A stretch of 64,000 nt of DNA, taken from an uncultured Hymenobacter sp. Lineage in GTDB: Bacteria > Bacteroidota > Bacteroidia > Cytophagales > Hymenobacteraceae. The notes below the pieces were generated by a model. That model searched no databases. It saw only the letters and a list, made by a program, of their open reading frames with translations, and was not told where the DNA came from. The stretch spans positions 62,001-126,000 of the forward strand of contig CAJYPK010000056.1 of NCBI GenBank assembly GCA_913776615.1, written 5' to 3'. Below are positions 1 through 9,085 of the stretch, piece after piece; position 1 is the stretch's first letter, and every line of letters begins with the position of its first letter. A program made the position numbers and the translations under genes.

Positions 1-1245
1 GAAGTCCTAGGCCAGATTCCACCACGCGTTATCCGGTATGGCACTTTATTTTTCTTTTTTTTTATCTTCTTATTGGTCGCTTTATCCTTTGTGATTAAAT
101 ATCCAGACACGGTAAATTCTCGTCTGACGATAACAAGTTTAAATCCGACTGTTCATATTTTTACTCTCACTTCAGGGAGAATAGATACGTTATTCGTTCA
201 GAACAAACAGATAATAGCCTCAAATGCTCCAATCGCTTACATAGATAATCCTGTAAAGTACAATGATGCTGTTGAGTTGAGCAAAATTTTTGACCGATTA
301 AATACACCTAAAGGTGAAATTTTGCTGCGCACATTCAAACCTAATTATGGCTTACACTTAGGTGAAGCGCAAAACCAGTATTCTTTATTTCTTCAATCTA
401 TAGAAGACCTTCAAACTTATTTAAATAAGAACGACTTTAGAACGAAGTCTCAATCGTTACAAGCCCAACTTCAGCAGTACGAAAATTTATTGATCAAACT
501 CGCGGATGAGCAGGCATTAGCGCGGGAGCAGCTAATTATTAGCGCTAAGAATTTGAAGCGAAGTCGCACTCTACTTCAGTCTAAAACAATTAGTGAGTAT
601 GATTTTGAGCAAGTAGAGCTTAGTAATTTATTGCAAAAATCTAAGTATAAAAATATCGAATCAAATATTATTGACACTCGAATTCGCAAAGAGGAAAATA
701 GTCGTCAATTACTCATTTTGCAACAAGAAACTGAAAAAGAGTATAAATCAAAAATCAATCATATAGAGGAATTATCCTATGATTTAGAGTCTTTTTTACA
801 CTCGTGGCAGAAGAAGTATGTTATTACATCGCCCATTGCAGGTACTGTCGTATTTCATACAATATGGAACAAGGATCAATTTGTAACGCAGAACAATGAG
901 ATTGTATCTATTTTACCTGTAAAACAAAATGCAATTACTGCCAAGTTAATCCTACCGGAACAAAATTCTGGCAAAGTACATATGAATCAAAAGGTCATAA
1001 TCAAACTTGACGGCTATAATTACAAAGAATTTGGCTCTATAATTGGCAAGGTTAAATCAATATCATTAACCCCTAAGAATAATAGTTACGCTGTAGATGT
1101 TGAATTACCAGATGGCCTGACAACAACCTACGGCAAAAAGATTCCCTTTACGCAGGAAATAAAGGGTTCGGGAGAAATAATCACCGAAGATTTAAGATTG
1201 ATAGAAAGGATATTTTACTCCCTTCGATCAGTATTCATATCTTAA
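1..1245 (+). CDS. HlyD-family membrane fusion protein (5'-partial)
   Basis: Periplasmic adaptor of a type I, ABC-type exporter, most likely for the RiPP product of this cluster. The open frame runs from base 1 without a start, so the gene begins outside the window; the TTG at 73 is internal. The visible protein starts with a short cytoplasmic stretch (EVLGQIPPRVIRYG), one membrane segment rich in Phe and Leu, then the motif FVIKYPDT that follows the anchor in Bacteroidota bacteriocin-export HlyD proteins. A long coiled-coil hairpin (about residues 120-260) is followed by a beta-barrel region with the lipoyl-like SPIAGTVVF. The partner peptidase/ABC transporter is expected just upstream. Base composition is AT-rich like the rest of the island. 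Family assignment is firm; the substrate is inferred from context. Confidence 0.88.
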   Translation, partial: EVLGQIPPRVIRYGTLFFFFFIFLLVALSFVIKYPDTVNSRLTITSLNPTVHIFTLTSGRIDTLFVQNKQIIASNAPIAYIDNPVKYNDAVELSKIFDRLNTPKGEILLRTFKPNYGLHLGEAQNQYSLFLQSIEDLQTYLNKNDFRTKSQSLQAQLQQYENLLIKLADEQALAREQLIISAKNLKRSRTLLQSKTISEYDFEQVELSNLLQKSKYKNIESNIIDTRIRKEENSRQLLILQQETEKEYKSKINHIEELSYDLESFLHSWQKKYVITSPIAGTVVFHTIWNKDQFVTQNNEIVSILPVKQNAITAKLILPEQNSGKVHMNQKVIIKLDGYNYKEFGSIIGKVKSISLTPKNNSYAVDVELPDGLTTTYGKKIPFTQEIKGSGEIITEDLRLIERIFYSLRSVFIS

Positions 1246-1541
1246 CTTGCGTTAGATAAGGACTTCTTCTGCTTGTTTGAACTCGGCTAGCGCACTGAGC
1301 AACAGGCAGCAGGCGGAGTACTGCCTCCAACTACACCCTACCGGCAATTGCCGCCACCTCCATTATAACTTCTGTTTGTAATACTATCACAACTCCTGAT
1401 TGCCATTTATCGCCAACATACTAATTACGTGTCGGCCTCTATTTAATTCACCGCCCGCATATACAATCTTATTGTTCATCTGCCTGTGAGACTTATTTTC
1501 TTTCAGGAGGGTAGTTACTGACGCAAGACATTCGAAAACTT

Positions 1542-2120
1542 ATGAGTTCTGAGAAAGTGTGTATTTCGACACGTAAGCTAAGCTACCTATCTCTTAAAAG
1601 CCAGGCGACAGTTGCTGTTACACTTGGCTTACAGTTCTTATTACCATTCGTTACACGAAGCCAGAATACTGTTCCTACTGCTAGCTCAAGCTTTTCCGAT
1701 GTTGGGGCCATTTCTTATAATTCGAGCGTTGATAGCCGAGCATTTTGTCTTTGTAATTCTGAAAACATAGCCCAGTACTACCAGGCTCCCCCCGTCTACC
1801 CCGCGGGTCCGGAAGCCATGAAAATTCGGCTACGGAGTCTGATTGGAGATTTGCATTCGTTTGGGCCAACCTCGGGTATAATTACAGTTCGCTTTCTGAT
1901 TAACTGCCACGGTGTACCTGGCCGATTCCGAATCAGCCAAGTAGATGAACAATACATACCATATGCGTTTCCCCCTGCGCTCGTAGCTCGAATACAAGGA
2001 GCAGTGCGTCAACTGCTACACTGGAAGCCAGGCACCGCACGAGGTAAGGCTTACGATAGCTACTATTTTCTTTCGTTTCGCCTAAAACAGGGCGCAATAA
2101 CACAAATCTTTCCCCAATGA
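1542..2120 (+). CDS. Secreted protein with TonB C-terminal-like domain
   Basis: 192 residues. The N-terminus has a hydrophobic segment (about residues 22-38, ATVAVTLGLQFLLPFV) that could be a signal peptide or anchor. Residues about 110-190 read like the TonB C-terminal fold in Bacteroidota (ITVRFLINCHGVPGRFRIS, then a helix, then LHWKPGTARGKAYDSYYFL and a final strand). The protein is far too short for a complete TonB and lacks the proline-rich linker, so energising a receptor is unlikely. It overlaps the next gene by 4 bases (ATGA), which points to coupled translation with the TPR protein. The role in the RiPP cluster is unknown; envelope export or immunity are possibilities only. Confidence 0.6.
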   Translation: MSSEKVCISTRKLSYLSLKSQATVAVTLGLQFLLPFVTRSQNTVPTASSSFSDVGAISYNSSVDSRAFCLCNSENIAQYYQAPPVYPAGPEAMKIRLRSLIGDLHSFGPTSGIITVRFLINCHGVPGRFRISQVDEQYIPYAFPPALVARIQGAVRQLLHWKPGTARGKAYDSYYFLSFRLKQGAITQIFPQ

Positions 2121-2932
2121 GTACGAAGCGAATCAGTTGGATGCTCCTTGTCGCCTTATTAGGAATGGTATATTCACAGCAAACGGAACTCCGGGTATGG
2201 GGCGCAGAGAAGCTGTTTGAACTGAAAAATTTTTGGCCACAAGGTACCCGCCAATCGCAAATCCTACTCGACTACGCCATCTGGCTTAATCCTAAAGTAG
2301 GTAAGTATTACATGGAAAAATCGGTACCGTTTAATAAAAGAGGGGAGTATGCCGAAGGGATGTACTATTTAAATCAGGCGGTCGCATTGCAACCAACTCA
2401 TTTTTTGGGATATAGGGGGTGGCTCAAACTTTACCTGTTGCACGATTATAAAGGTTCTTTACAGGATTTAACTCAACTAGATACTCTGACGCCAGGTTTC
2501 GTAGATTACCCCTGGGGCGAAAATATTTACTTTCTTTTAGGCTTAAACTATTTACAACTAAAGCAATGGGAACAGGCGGTTACGTATTTCACCATGGCTG
2601 CCCGTGTAGAGCGGAAAGATCGTGGAGAATCGTTTGTAAATCCTTTTAATTATTTATATAAATCCATTGCTTTTAATGAGCAGGGCTTACATACACTCGC
2701 ACTGCAAAATCTCGATAGCATGCAGCGGATACAACCTAAAAGCAGTGAATTATATTATTTTAAAGCTTTGGTATACGCTAAACAACAAAGGGCAACTGCG
2801 GAGAGCTTTTTTCAGCGCGCAGACAGTTTGTATCGCGCTGGCTATCATTCTTGGAACTCTTATTACAGTCTCCCTTATCCGGTAGATTCATTTATCATTG
2901 CTGCTTCCCGTGCGCAACTATACCACCAATAA
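2117..2932 (+). CDS. Tetratricopeptide-repeat protein, exported or membrane-anchored
   Basis: 271 residues with a short N-terminal hydrophobic stretch (ISWMLLVALLGMVYS) suggesting export or anchoring. The rest is helical, with TPR-like pairs around residues 70-115 (EYAEGMYYLNQAVALQPTHF), 133-160 (YFLLGLNYLQLKQWEQAVTY), 178-205 and 207-230. No catalytic motif is visible. The ATG overlaps the stop of the TonB-C-like gene, so the two are probably made in fixed ratio and may interact. TPR scaffolds bind peptides or other proteins, which would suit a maturation or immunity complex, but this is inference. Confidence 0.6.
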   Translation: MSTKRISWMLLVALLGMVYSQQTELRVWGAEKLFELKNFWPQGTRQSQILLDYAIWLNPKVGKYYMEKSVPFNKRGEYAEGMYYLNQAVALQPTHFLGYRGWLKLYLLHDYKGSLQDLTQLDTLTPGFVDYPWGENIYFLLGLNYLQLKQWEQAVTYFTMAARVERKDRGESFVNPFNYLYKSIAFNEQGLHTLALQNLDSMQRIQPKSSELYYFKALVYAKQQRATAESFFQRADSLYRAGYHSWNSYYSLPYPVDSFIIAASRAQLYHQ

Positions 2933-3213
2933 GCGCTACGATCGACGCGCCCAAGTTTCCGCTACCGGTATGTTGCTCGCCGAGATAGGATAACCGTCAT
3001 GCTGGTCAGCTTCGGCGACTTACGCAGCCCTGTTTGCCGGGTAGCAAAAGATTCGATGCGCGTTTGATTAGCATGCACTTTGGCCGGTGCATACTAGCAG
3101 ATAATTTGCCCTCAGAAGCGAAATGACGCTACCTTTGAGCGCATATTAATTCTAATTTCTTCAAAAATAACGCGGCAGGCGAAGCCAGTTATTCGGTAGT
3201 AAGTTTTTGTTTG

Positions 3214-6200
3214 ATGAAAAATTTTCAGTTAGTGCCGCAATTCATTATGCGCACACCAATGCTTCCTTGGCCGAAAGCTAGCGCGCTGCTGGCATTAACT
3301 GACGAAGCTGCCGTGGAGTTGGCACTGCGAGAGCTTTTCACAGATCCTTTGCGGCGCCAAGCCATTTATATTGCATCTGCAGATCTACATACACTATTAT
3401 TACAGTGGTTAGATAATAAGATACATAATCCATCAGAGCGCAAAAGAGTAGTTAACTCACTCGCAAAATACACGTTGCGCATGGCGTCCCGCTGTACACC
3501 ATTCGGCTTATTTGCTGGCATTAGCGTGGGTACATGGGCTCATGCCAGCAACCTGGTGTTACACGACGAAGCCTCTTGGGTGTTAACGGCTGCCCTGGAT
3601 GCAGCTTATACCGATCGGCTACGGGCAGAATTAATGAAACCAGAAAATGGTATCCGGCCTTATTTAAAATACTATTCTAATACCTCTCTTTATTACTACC
3701 AAGATAAATTAAAATACACCGTTCTTCAGAAAAATCAAGAGACTGATTTTACGACTAACACCGCAACATGTACCCCCTATTTGCGCCGTGTAATAGACTT
3801 AGCTCGCGAAGGTTGCTCATTTGATACACTATTGCAGGCTCTAAACGCATTCACCTATGATAATCAAGAGAGTGAACACTTTCTACACGAGCTAATTAAT
3901 CATCAGATTCTGGTCCCTAATCTTAACGCCTCTCCCAATGGAGGGTTATATGAACAAAAGCTAGCTAATATTTTAAATACGATACCCGCGCATGTACAAC
4001 CAGCCGTAGCTAAGGAATTTGCGCATGCGCATAAGCTGGCAAAGTCTGGCACCGCTTATGCCAGCCAGTCAACCGACCCAACCAACATGCCAATTCTATT
4101 TACGGCAGCCGAATTGGCGGGAGGTAAAAATCCCTTTCACATCGACCTCCATAAACCGCTGTTAGATGGCAAACTCGATTTTAGTATTGCCGGGTCAATC
4201 CGCAAAGGCATAACTGTTTTACAACGGTTGGCCTCGGTTGGTTCTAATAAACGGCTAGAGCAATTCAAAGAGAGTTTCTCTACCCGCTACGAAAATACCG
4301 AAGTCTGCTTACTTGAATTACTGGATGCTGATTCCGGAATCCCTTATAACTCCATTATTACCGATTTCACCCCACTTCTCACTCAGGGAAGGACGAACTC
4401 ACCGCCAAAAAATGCCTCAGCAGGTCTGCAAATGTCTTTCCAAGAAGCATTTCTATTAAGAAAGCTGATGGCGTGCCGTTCTAGCTCTAGTGATAGCCAA
4501 TATATTCTACTAACAGACTCGGATTTAAATTCTCTCCCCCAGATTGAAGTGCCTCAGCCGGATTCGCTCTATGCGATCTGTTCGCTCGTTGCTTCCGACG
4601 ATGAAAACAATTATTCTATTCATCTGACTGGGGCATCGGCTAATGCGGCTGGCACTTTTGCTCGCTTTACCCATTCAAACGTGCAGGTCGAGGCGTTAGC
4701 AGCAGATATCGCAAACAAAGAGGACTTAATCAACTCCGGAAAAATAGTTGCTGAATTAGTGTATTTAGATAAAAATCCGCGCCTTGGAAATATTGCGCAG
4801 CGTAGAATTGCAAGAAAATATGAAATACCTTTTATTGGTCTCAGCTCCGAAGATGGAACTGAGACCATTCATCTAGCCGACATCTATGTAGGGCTCCGGG
4901 ATAACCGTTTTTATTTTAGGAGTGCCAGCCACAACCAAGAAGTTATAATTAAACTAACTTCCGCTCACAATCACCAAAAGAATGCTCATCCCGTGGTGCA
5001 CTTTTTAGGCGATGTGCAACGGGACTATCCAATATTGGCTTTCTCCTGGGGGCAGATTACGGCGGTAGTTCAGCACCTGCCGAGGGTCTATTATAGAGAC
5101 ATTATCCTAAGCCTAGAATCATGGTACTTTAACCGGGAAGATTTCACCTTTTTAACCCCAAAGGGATATAAGCTGGATGAGCTTCAACGCTTTTGGAGTG
5201 CATGGGGAATTGCGCAAAGAGTATACGTTGGGGCAGTAGGCTCTGATAATAAAATTCTTATAGACCTAAATAATACTTTATGCATAGAAATATTTGTTGA
5301 AGAAGTAAAAAAACATAACCAGGTAGTTATTCATGAATTCATGATGCCTCCTTCTTCGACGATAGCTAACAAAGAAGGTGAACCCTTCGTGAATGAACTA
5401 TTAGCTTTTTTCACTTTAAGCGGTACTCGCGCAGCCACTGCCGCACCTGTGACAAGCGTCGTGAGTGCAGAAACCCAGTTCCTGCCGGGTAGTGAATGGC
5501 TTTACTACAAAATATATGCTGGTACTAAATCAGTGGATCAATTGCTGACTTCGGCCGTAGCCCGCTTAACCAAGGCGCTACATGAGGAGGGCCTCATTGA
5601 TTCATGGTTCTTTATTCGCTATGTCGACCCAGATTATCACCTGCGCTTTCGCCTGCATGTGACGGCACCTGCGAATATGGGTACCGTTCTGAACATGGTT
5701 AATAAGTATTTGCAGCCACTAGCTGACAACGGCACCATTAGCCGTGTCCAGCTGGATACGTATGTGCCCGAGGTTCTCCGGTACGGGGCTACCTCTTTGG
5801 CTATTGCAGAACAGTTGTTTTACTGGGACAGTGCCTCCTGCCTGCCTGTATTGACGGCTGTCCAGTGCTCTGCTCAGGCAGAGCAAAATCGGTGGCTGGC
5901 TATTGCATACTCCTTACACAGCATGTTGGATGATTTTGCTGTACCTATTACTGCCCGGCTTACGCTGCTGACGAAATTGGTCAACGTTTATGGTACGCCA
6001 GCAAGTAAGTCTATTGCAGCTACCTATCGTGCACATAAAGCGCTCTTACGGCGGGTGCTGCAACGAGAAGTAACGGAAGATGTCATGCTGTGGCAAAATG
6101 TATACGATAGCTATACCCTACGCAGCCGGTCTTGGCAACCTGCCATTGAAGAATTACTAGCACTTAAAGAGCAAAACAAATTACAGGTAGATATTTATAA

Positions 6201-6351
6201 TTTTATATCCAGCATTATGCACATGACAATCAACAGAATGTGTTTGACTAAGTCAAACCAGCACGAGCATATTCTTTATAATCTATTGTACAAATATTAC
6301 ACTACCGAAGAAATTCGACGGTCTGAAATAGTCAGTGCTGAACAGATATAA
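3214..6351 (+). CDS. lanB: Class I lanthipeptide dehydratase LanB (full length)
   Basis: 1045 residues, the size of a complete LanB. LanB enzymes transfer glutamate from glutamyl-tRNA to Ser/Thr of a precursor peptide and then eliminate it to give dehydroalanine/dehydrobutyrine. The N-terminal glutamylation domain carries RMASRCTPFGLFAG (about residues 89-102), a hallmark of the family. The C-terminal elimination (SpaB_C, thiopeptide-type) domain begins near residue 757 (FLPGSEWLYYKIY) and has FFIRYVDPDYHLRFRLH near 800-816, with the Arg/His set expected for elimination. ATG at 3214 is preferred over the adjacent TTG at 3211. AT-rich like the island. No LanC cyclase is found in the window, so ring formation may be absent, spontaneous or encoded to the left. 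Confidence 0.93.
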   Translation: MKNFQLVPQFIMRTPMLPWPKASALLALTDEAAVELALRELFTDPLRRQAIYIASADLHTLLLQWLDNKIHNPSERKRVVNSLAKYTLRMASRCTPFGLFAGISVGTWAHASNLVLHDEASWVLTAALDAAYTDRLRAELMKPENGIRPYLKYYSNTSLYYYQDKLKYTVLQKNQETDFTTNTATCTPYLRRVIDLAREGCSFDTLLQALNAFTYDNQESEHFLHELINHQILVPNLNASPNGGLYEQKLANILNTIPAHVQPAVAKEFAHAHKLAKSGTAYASQSTDPTNMPILFTAAELAGGKNPFHIDLHKPLLDGKLDFSIAGSIRKGITVLQRLASVGSNKRLEQFKESFSTRYENTEVCLLELLDADSGIPYNSIITDFTPLLTQGRTNSPPKNASAGLQMSFQEAFLLRKLMACRSSSSDSQYILLTDSDLNSLPQIEVPQPDSLYAICSLVASDDENNYSIHLTGASANAAGTFARFTHSNVQVEALAADIANKEDLINSGKIVAELVYLDKNPRLGNIAQRRIARKYEIPFIGLSSEDGTETIHLADIYVGLRDNRFYFRSASHNQEVIIKLTSAHNHQKNAHPVVHFLGDVQRDYPILAFSWGQITAVVQHLPRVYYRDIILSLESWYFNREDFTFLTPKGYKLDELQRFWSAWGIAQRVYVGAVGSDNKILIDLNNTLCIEIFVEEVKKHNQVVIHEFMMPPSSTIANKEGEPFVNELLAFFTLSGTRAATAAPVTSVVSAETQFLPGSEWLYYKIYAGTKSVDQLLTSAVARLTKALHEEGLIDSWFFIRYVDPDYHLRFRLHVTAPANMGTVLNMVNKYLQPLADNGTISRVQLDTYVPEVLRYGATSLAIAEQLFYWDSASCLPVLTAVQCSAQAEQNRWLAIAYSLHSMLDDFAVPITARLTLLTKLVNVYGTPASKSIAATYRAHKALLRRVLQREVTEDVMLWQNVYDSYTLRSRSWQPAIEELLALKEQNKLQVDIYNFISSIMHMTINRMCLTKSNQHEHILYNLLYKYYTTEEIRRSEIVSAEQI

Positions 6352-6423
6352 TGCAATTACTCGACTAGAACCAAATGATTGCTAATTTCTTTGTGAGCCT
6401 TCGCTCCTTTATGACTTTTTACT

Positions 6424-7692
6424 ATGGTTGAATTGTCTAATATTTCCAAGATAGGTTATGGCTGTTACCGCACGTCAGTAAAAGACGAAAATCACCTACA
6501 GTCTCTTTCTTTTGCCCTGCAAATGGGCTGTAATCTTATTGATACCGCTAGCAATTACTTGCAGGGGGAATCAGAAGAATTAGTCGGCTATTTGCATAAG
6601 TCAGTTAAGCCAGACCAAACTTTTGTAGTAACCAAAGCAGGCTATGCTACCAACCAAGATCTCGCTTACTTAAATAGTCAGCTGGCGCAGGGGAAAGCCG
6701 TCGATGGCACCTGCACGTTAGATGCCACATTCAAGCATAGTATTAATCCAGATTATCTCCGACGACAATTGGAGCGGAGCTTACACCGGGTGGGGAAATC
6801 TCAAATTGATTGCTTCCTACTGCACAACCCAGAATACTACTTTAAATCAATTGATAAGCTGCCCAAAGCAGAGAATTTCTACGCAAATATTACGAGAGCG
6901 TTCGAATTCCTAGAGGACATGGTGCAGGCCGGTAAAATCCGGTATTATGGTATTAGCTCCACTGCCCTGCCCGGCAATGCTGCATCTCCTAACAAGATAG
7001 ATCTGTACCGACTCCACAGTTGCGCAAGCCAAATAGCCGCCGCGCCACACTTTCGATTTATTCAATTTCCATTCAATATCTTAGAAAACACCGCTACAAC
7101 GGAAGTTCACAACCATAATCGTTCTTTGGTAGCCAGCGCCAAGGCTTTGGAATTGCTCACGCTGGCCAATCGACCGTTGAACGCTAACTCCCCACGGGGA
7201 GCTGTACGGTTGGCTACTTACCCAGTAGATGAAGCGCTACTCGTACGAGCGGATGACGCGCTGGCCCAAGCAGCGCATGCCATTAACCGTCAATTGAAAC
7301 GTATCGGTCGTGAAGAACAAGCAACCGACTACCCAATTTTTGAGGCTATTCATCAGCACCTGCGTTCGCTGACGAGCTTTAAGCTTTTTGATGTCGTTTT
7401 CTTAGACAGGTTCTTGGCTTTTTTAGACTCCCTATATGAGGGACCAGTACCTACGTCTGATGTACCCATCTACCGTTTACTTACTGATTGTGGGCGGGAG
7501 TTTACAAAATTGAACGTCAATACCAATAGCGAGCAGTTGAAAGATGCACTATTGCGCACTGGGCAGATTAGCTCGCCCCATCGGTCATTGCAATCGAATG
7601 TGTGCCAAGCATATCTGGATGCTGGCCTTGACCACGTTCTTGTAGGCATGCGCAGTCGCGAATATGTCCAGGAATTAAAATATTTATTTTAA
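6424..7692 (+). CDS. Aldo/keto reductase of the RiPP cluster
   Basis: 422 residues, longer than the usual 280-340 of the family. The catalytic tetrad is intact: Asp40 (NLIDTASNY), Tyr45, Lys71 (VVTKAGY) and His134 (CFLLHNPEYY), so an NAD(P)H-dependent oxidoreductase is likely. Residues from about 225 onward contain an extended helical region not typical of a minimal barrel, before the usual C-terminal VGMRSREYVQEL that binds the cofactor adenine side. It lies 72 bases after lanB on the same strand. In this context it might reduce a modified residue of the precursor peptide (compare unrelated reductases of lanthipeptide pathways that reduce dehydro-residues), but that substrate is inference. 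Confidence 0.88.
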   Translation: MVELSNISKIGYGCYRTSVKDENHLQSLSFALQMGCNLIDTASNYLQGESEELVGYLHKSVKPDQTFVVTKAGYATNQDLAYLNSQLAQGKAVDGTCTLDATFKHSINPDYLRRQLERSLHRVGKSQIDCFLLHNPEYYFKSIDKLPKAENFYANITRAFEFLEDMVQAGKIRYYGISSTALPGNAASPNKIDLYRLHSCASQIAAAPHFRFIQFPFNILENTATTEVHNHNRSLVASAKALELLTLANRPLNANSPRGAVRLATYPVDEALLVRADDALAQAAHAINRQLKRIGREEQATDYPIFEAIHQHLRSLTSFKLFDVVFLDRFLAFLDSLYEGPVPTSDVPIYRLLTDCGREFTKLNVNTNSEQLKDALLRTGQISSPHRSLQSNVCQAYLDAGLDHVLVGMRSREYVQELKYLF

Positions 7693-7850
7693 ATTATAAA
7701 TAATCTCCATTGTACTATCCATTTTTGGAGTTATAGGGTAGCACTATTCTATACTGTAGCTTTCAACTTCTTTAACAGTACCAACTCTGCTAACGCTTTA
7801 TATTGACAACCATCCTCCTTTGCTCTCACCACTCCTCAAAGTAACCACTG

Positions 7851-9047
7851 ATGAACGCTTCGCTACAGACCCACATTGAAGCTAATTTAGAAATCAATAA
7901 ACATATTATGGCGAGCCATGCTCGCAAGAGTCTGTACAACTTAAATCAGTACAGCTATTGTAATCTGGCGCGTAAGGAAGACGATAATCAATACTTAGAC
8001 CTTACGCTTATTGCCAAATCTTCAGCTGCGGCACCTTTAACTATCCATACTGAACAAATTTTCTTTGGTCGTTTTTCAGATGAGGCTGCTAAGCAAGGTG
8101 TAAAGGTGTATGTCGACCATGCAGGCCTGATCTATTTGCCAGCATTTGGTTATCTAAAAACTGCAAAGTCAGAGCAATATTTAGCTGTAGCACTGGATCG
8201 AGCCAACAATCAGCTCACGTTGTGGGATGCAAAGGGTGAGGAGGTAGCGTTTGAATTTGTGCCCCTTTATACAATACCGAATACTTCTATTGAAATCGTA
8301 CGTTTCAGCAACCCATTGTTAGATGAGATATTTGAACGCAACGGTAGCAATACATCGGTACGTGAGGACATTTTTCTAACTTATCACGAGCTGATTAGCA
8401 AGGCTTATTACTTACTGATCGAGGCTTATCCGTGGTACGCCCAGCAAATTAACACTGCAATCAAACGAATCGTTCTTTTTACTCACGACAAACTCCTCTC
8501 ATTTGCCTCAATACAGCATATTGGCACAAATTTTTTCAGCATTAAGGAGAACTACGACGAAATATTCTTTTTAGAGGATCTCATTCACCAAAGTGCTCAT
8601 AACATTCTCTACTACGTAGCCTCTGGCGGCCAAGATTATTTTGCTATTGACGCGGTAAATACCAAGCTGGCCAATTATACTCAAAATCAAGCAGACACCC
8701 GAACCGTATTCAGTGCTTTCCACGGAATATTCTCATTAATCAACATCACCTCGTGCTTTTCCGTTTTTATTAAGCAACGCCGTTTTTCCCAACGTCAGCA
8801 GCACGAACTGGAAGGGCGGATGTGTGACAATATGCGGCGGTTACAAAATAATATCGACTGCTTCAATCATGCTGGCATCTTTACGCCTCTTGGTCAATGG
8901 CTATACAAGCAGATCGTGGAAAGTTTTGCTAACTTACTCCAGCAGCATGAGAAGCTTGTAAATAAATACGATTTAAGCAATCAGGACTACCTATTCAGCT
9001 ACCGCCGGTTTGCTGAACTTAATCCGATTGAATTACTAACTTACTAA
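7851..9047 (+). CDS. Putative HExxH-type peptide modification protein (HQxxH variant)
   Basis: 398 residues resembling RiPP-associated HExxH peptide modification proteins, some of which are 2-oxoglutarate-dependent peptide hydroxylases. Residues 241-252 read LEDLIHQSAHNI, giving His246-Gln247-x-x-His250 in place of HExxH. A second conserved-looking block, RTVFSAFHGIFSLI (284-297), offers His291 as a possible third metal ligand. Glutamine instead of glutamate would disable a zinc hydrolase but not a metal-binding His triad, which favours an oxygenase-type role. The gene follows the reductase after 158 bases and has island-like base composition. Assignment rests on motif and context only; no full-length match could be run. 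Confidence 0.6.
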   Translation: MNASLQTHIEANLEINKHIMASHARKSLYNLNQYSYCNLARKEDDNQYLDLTLIAKSSAAAPLTIHTEQIFFGRFSDEAAKQGVKVYVDHAGLIYLPAFGYLKTAKSEQYLAVALDRANNQLTLWDAKGEEVAFEFVPLYTIPNTSIEIVRFSNPLLDEIFERNGSNTSVREDIFLTYHELISKAYYLLIEAYPWYAQQINTAIKRIVLFTHDKLLSFASIQHIGTNFFSIKENYDEIFFLEDLIHQSAHNILYYVASGGQDYFAIDAVNTKLANYTQNQADTRTVFSAFHGIFSLINITSCFSVFIKQRRFSQRQQHELEGRMCDNMRRLQNNIDCFNHAGIFTPLGQWLYKQIVESFANLLQQHEKLVNKYDLSNQDYLFSYRRFAELNPIELLTY

Positions 9048-9085
9048 TTTGCTATTGCATAATAGCTAGTTGTTACATAACAAAC

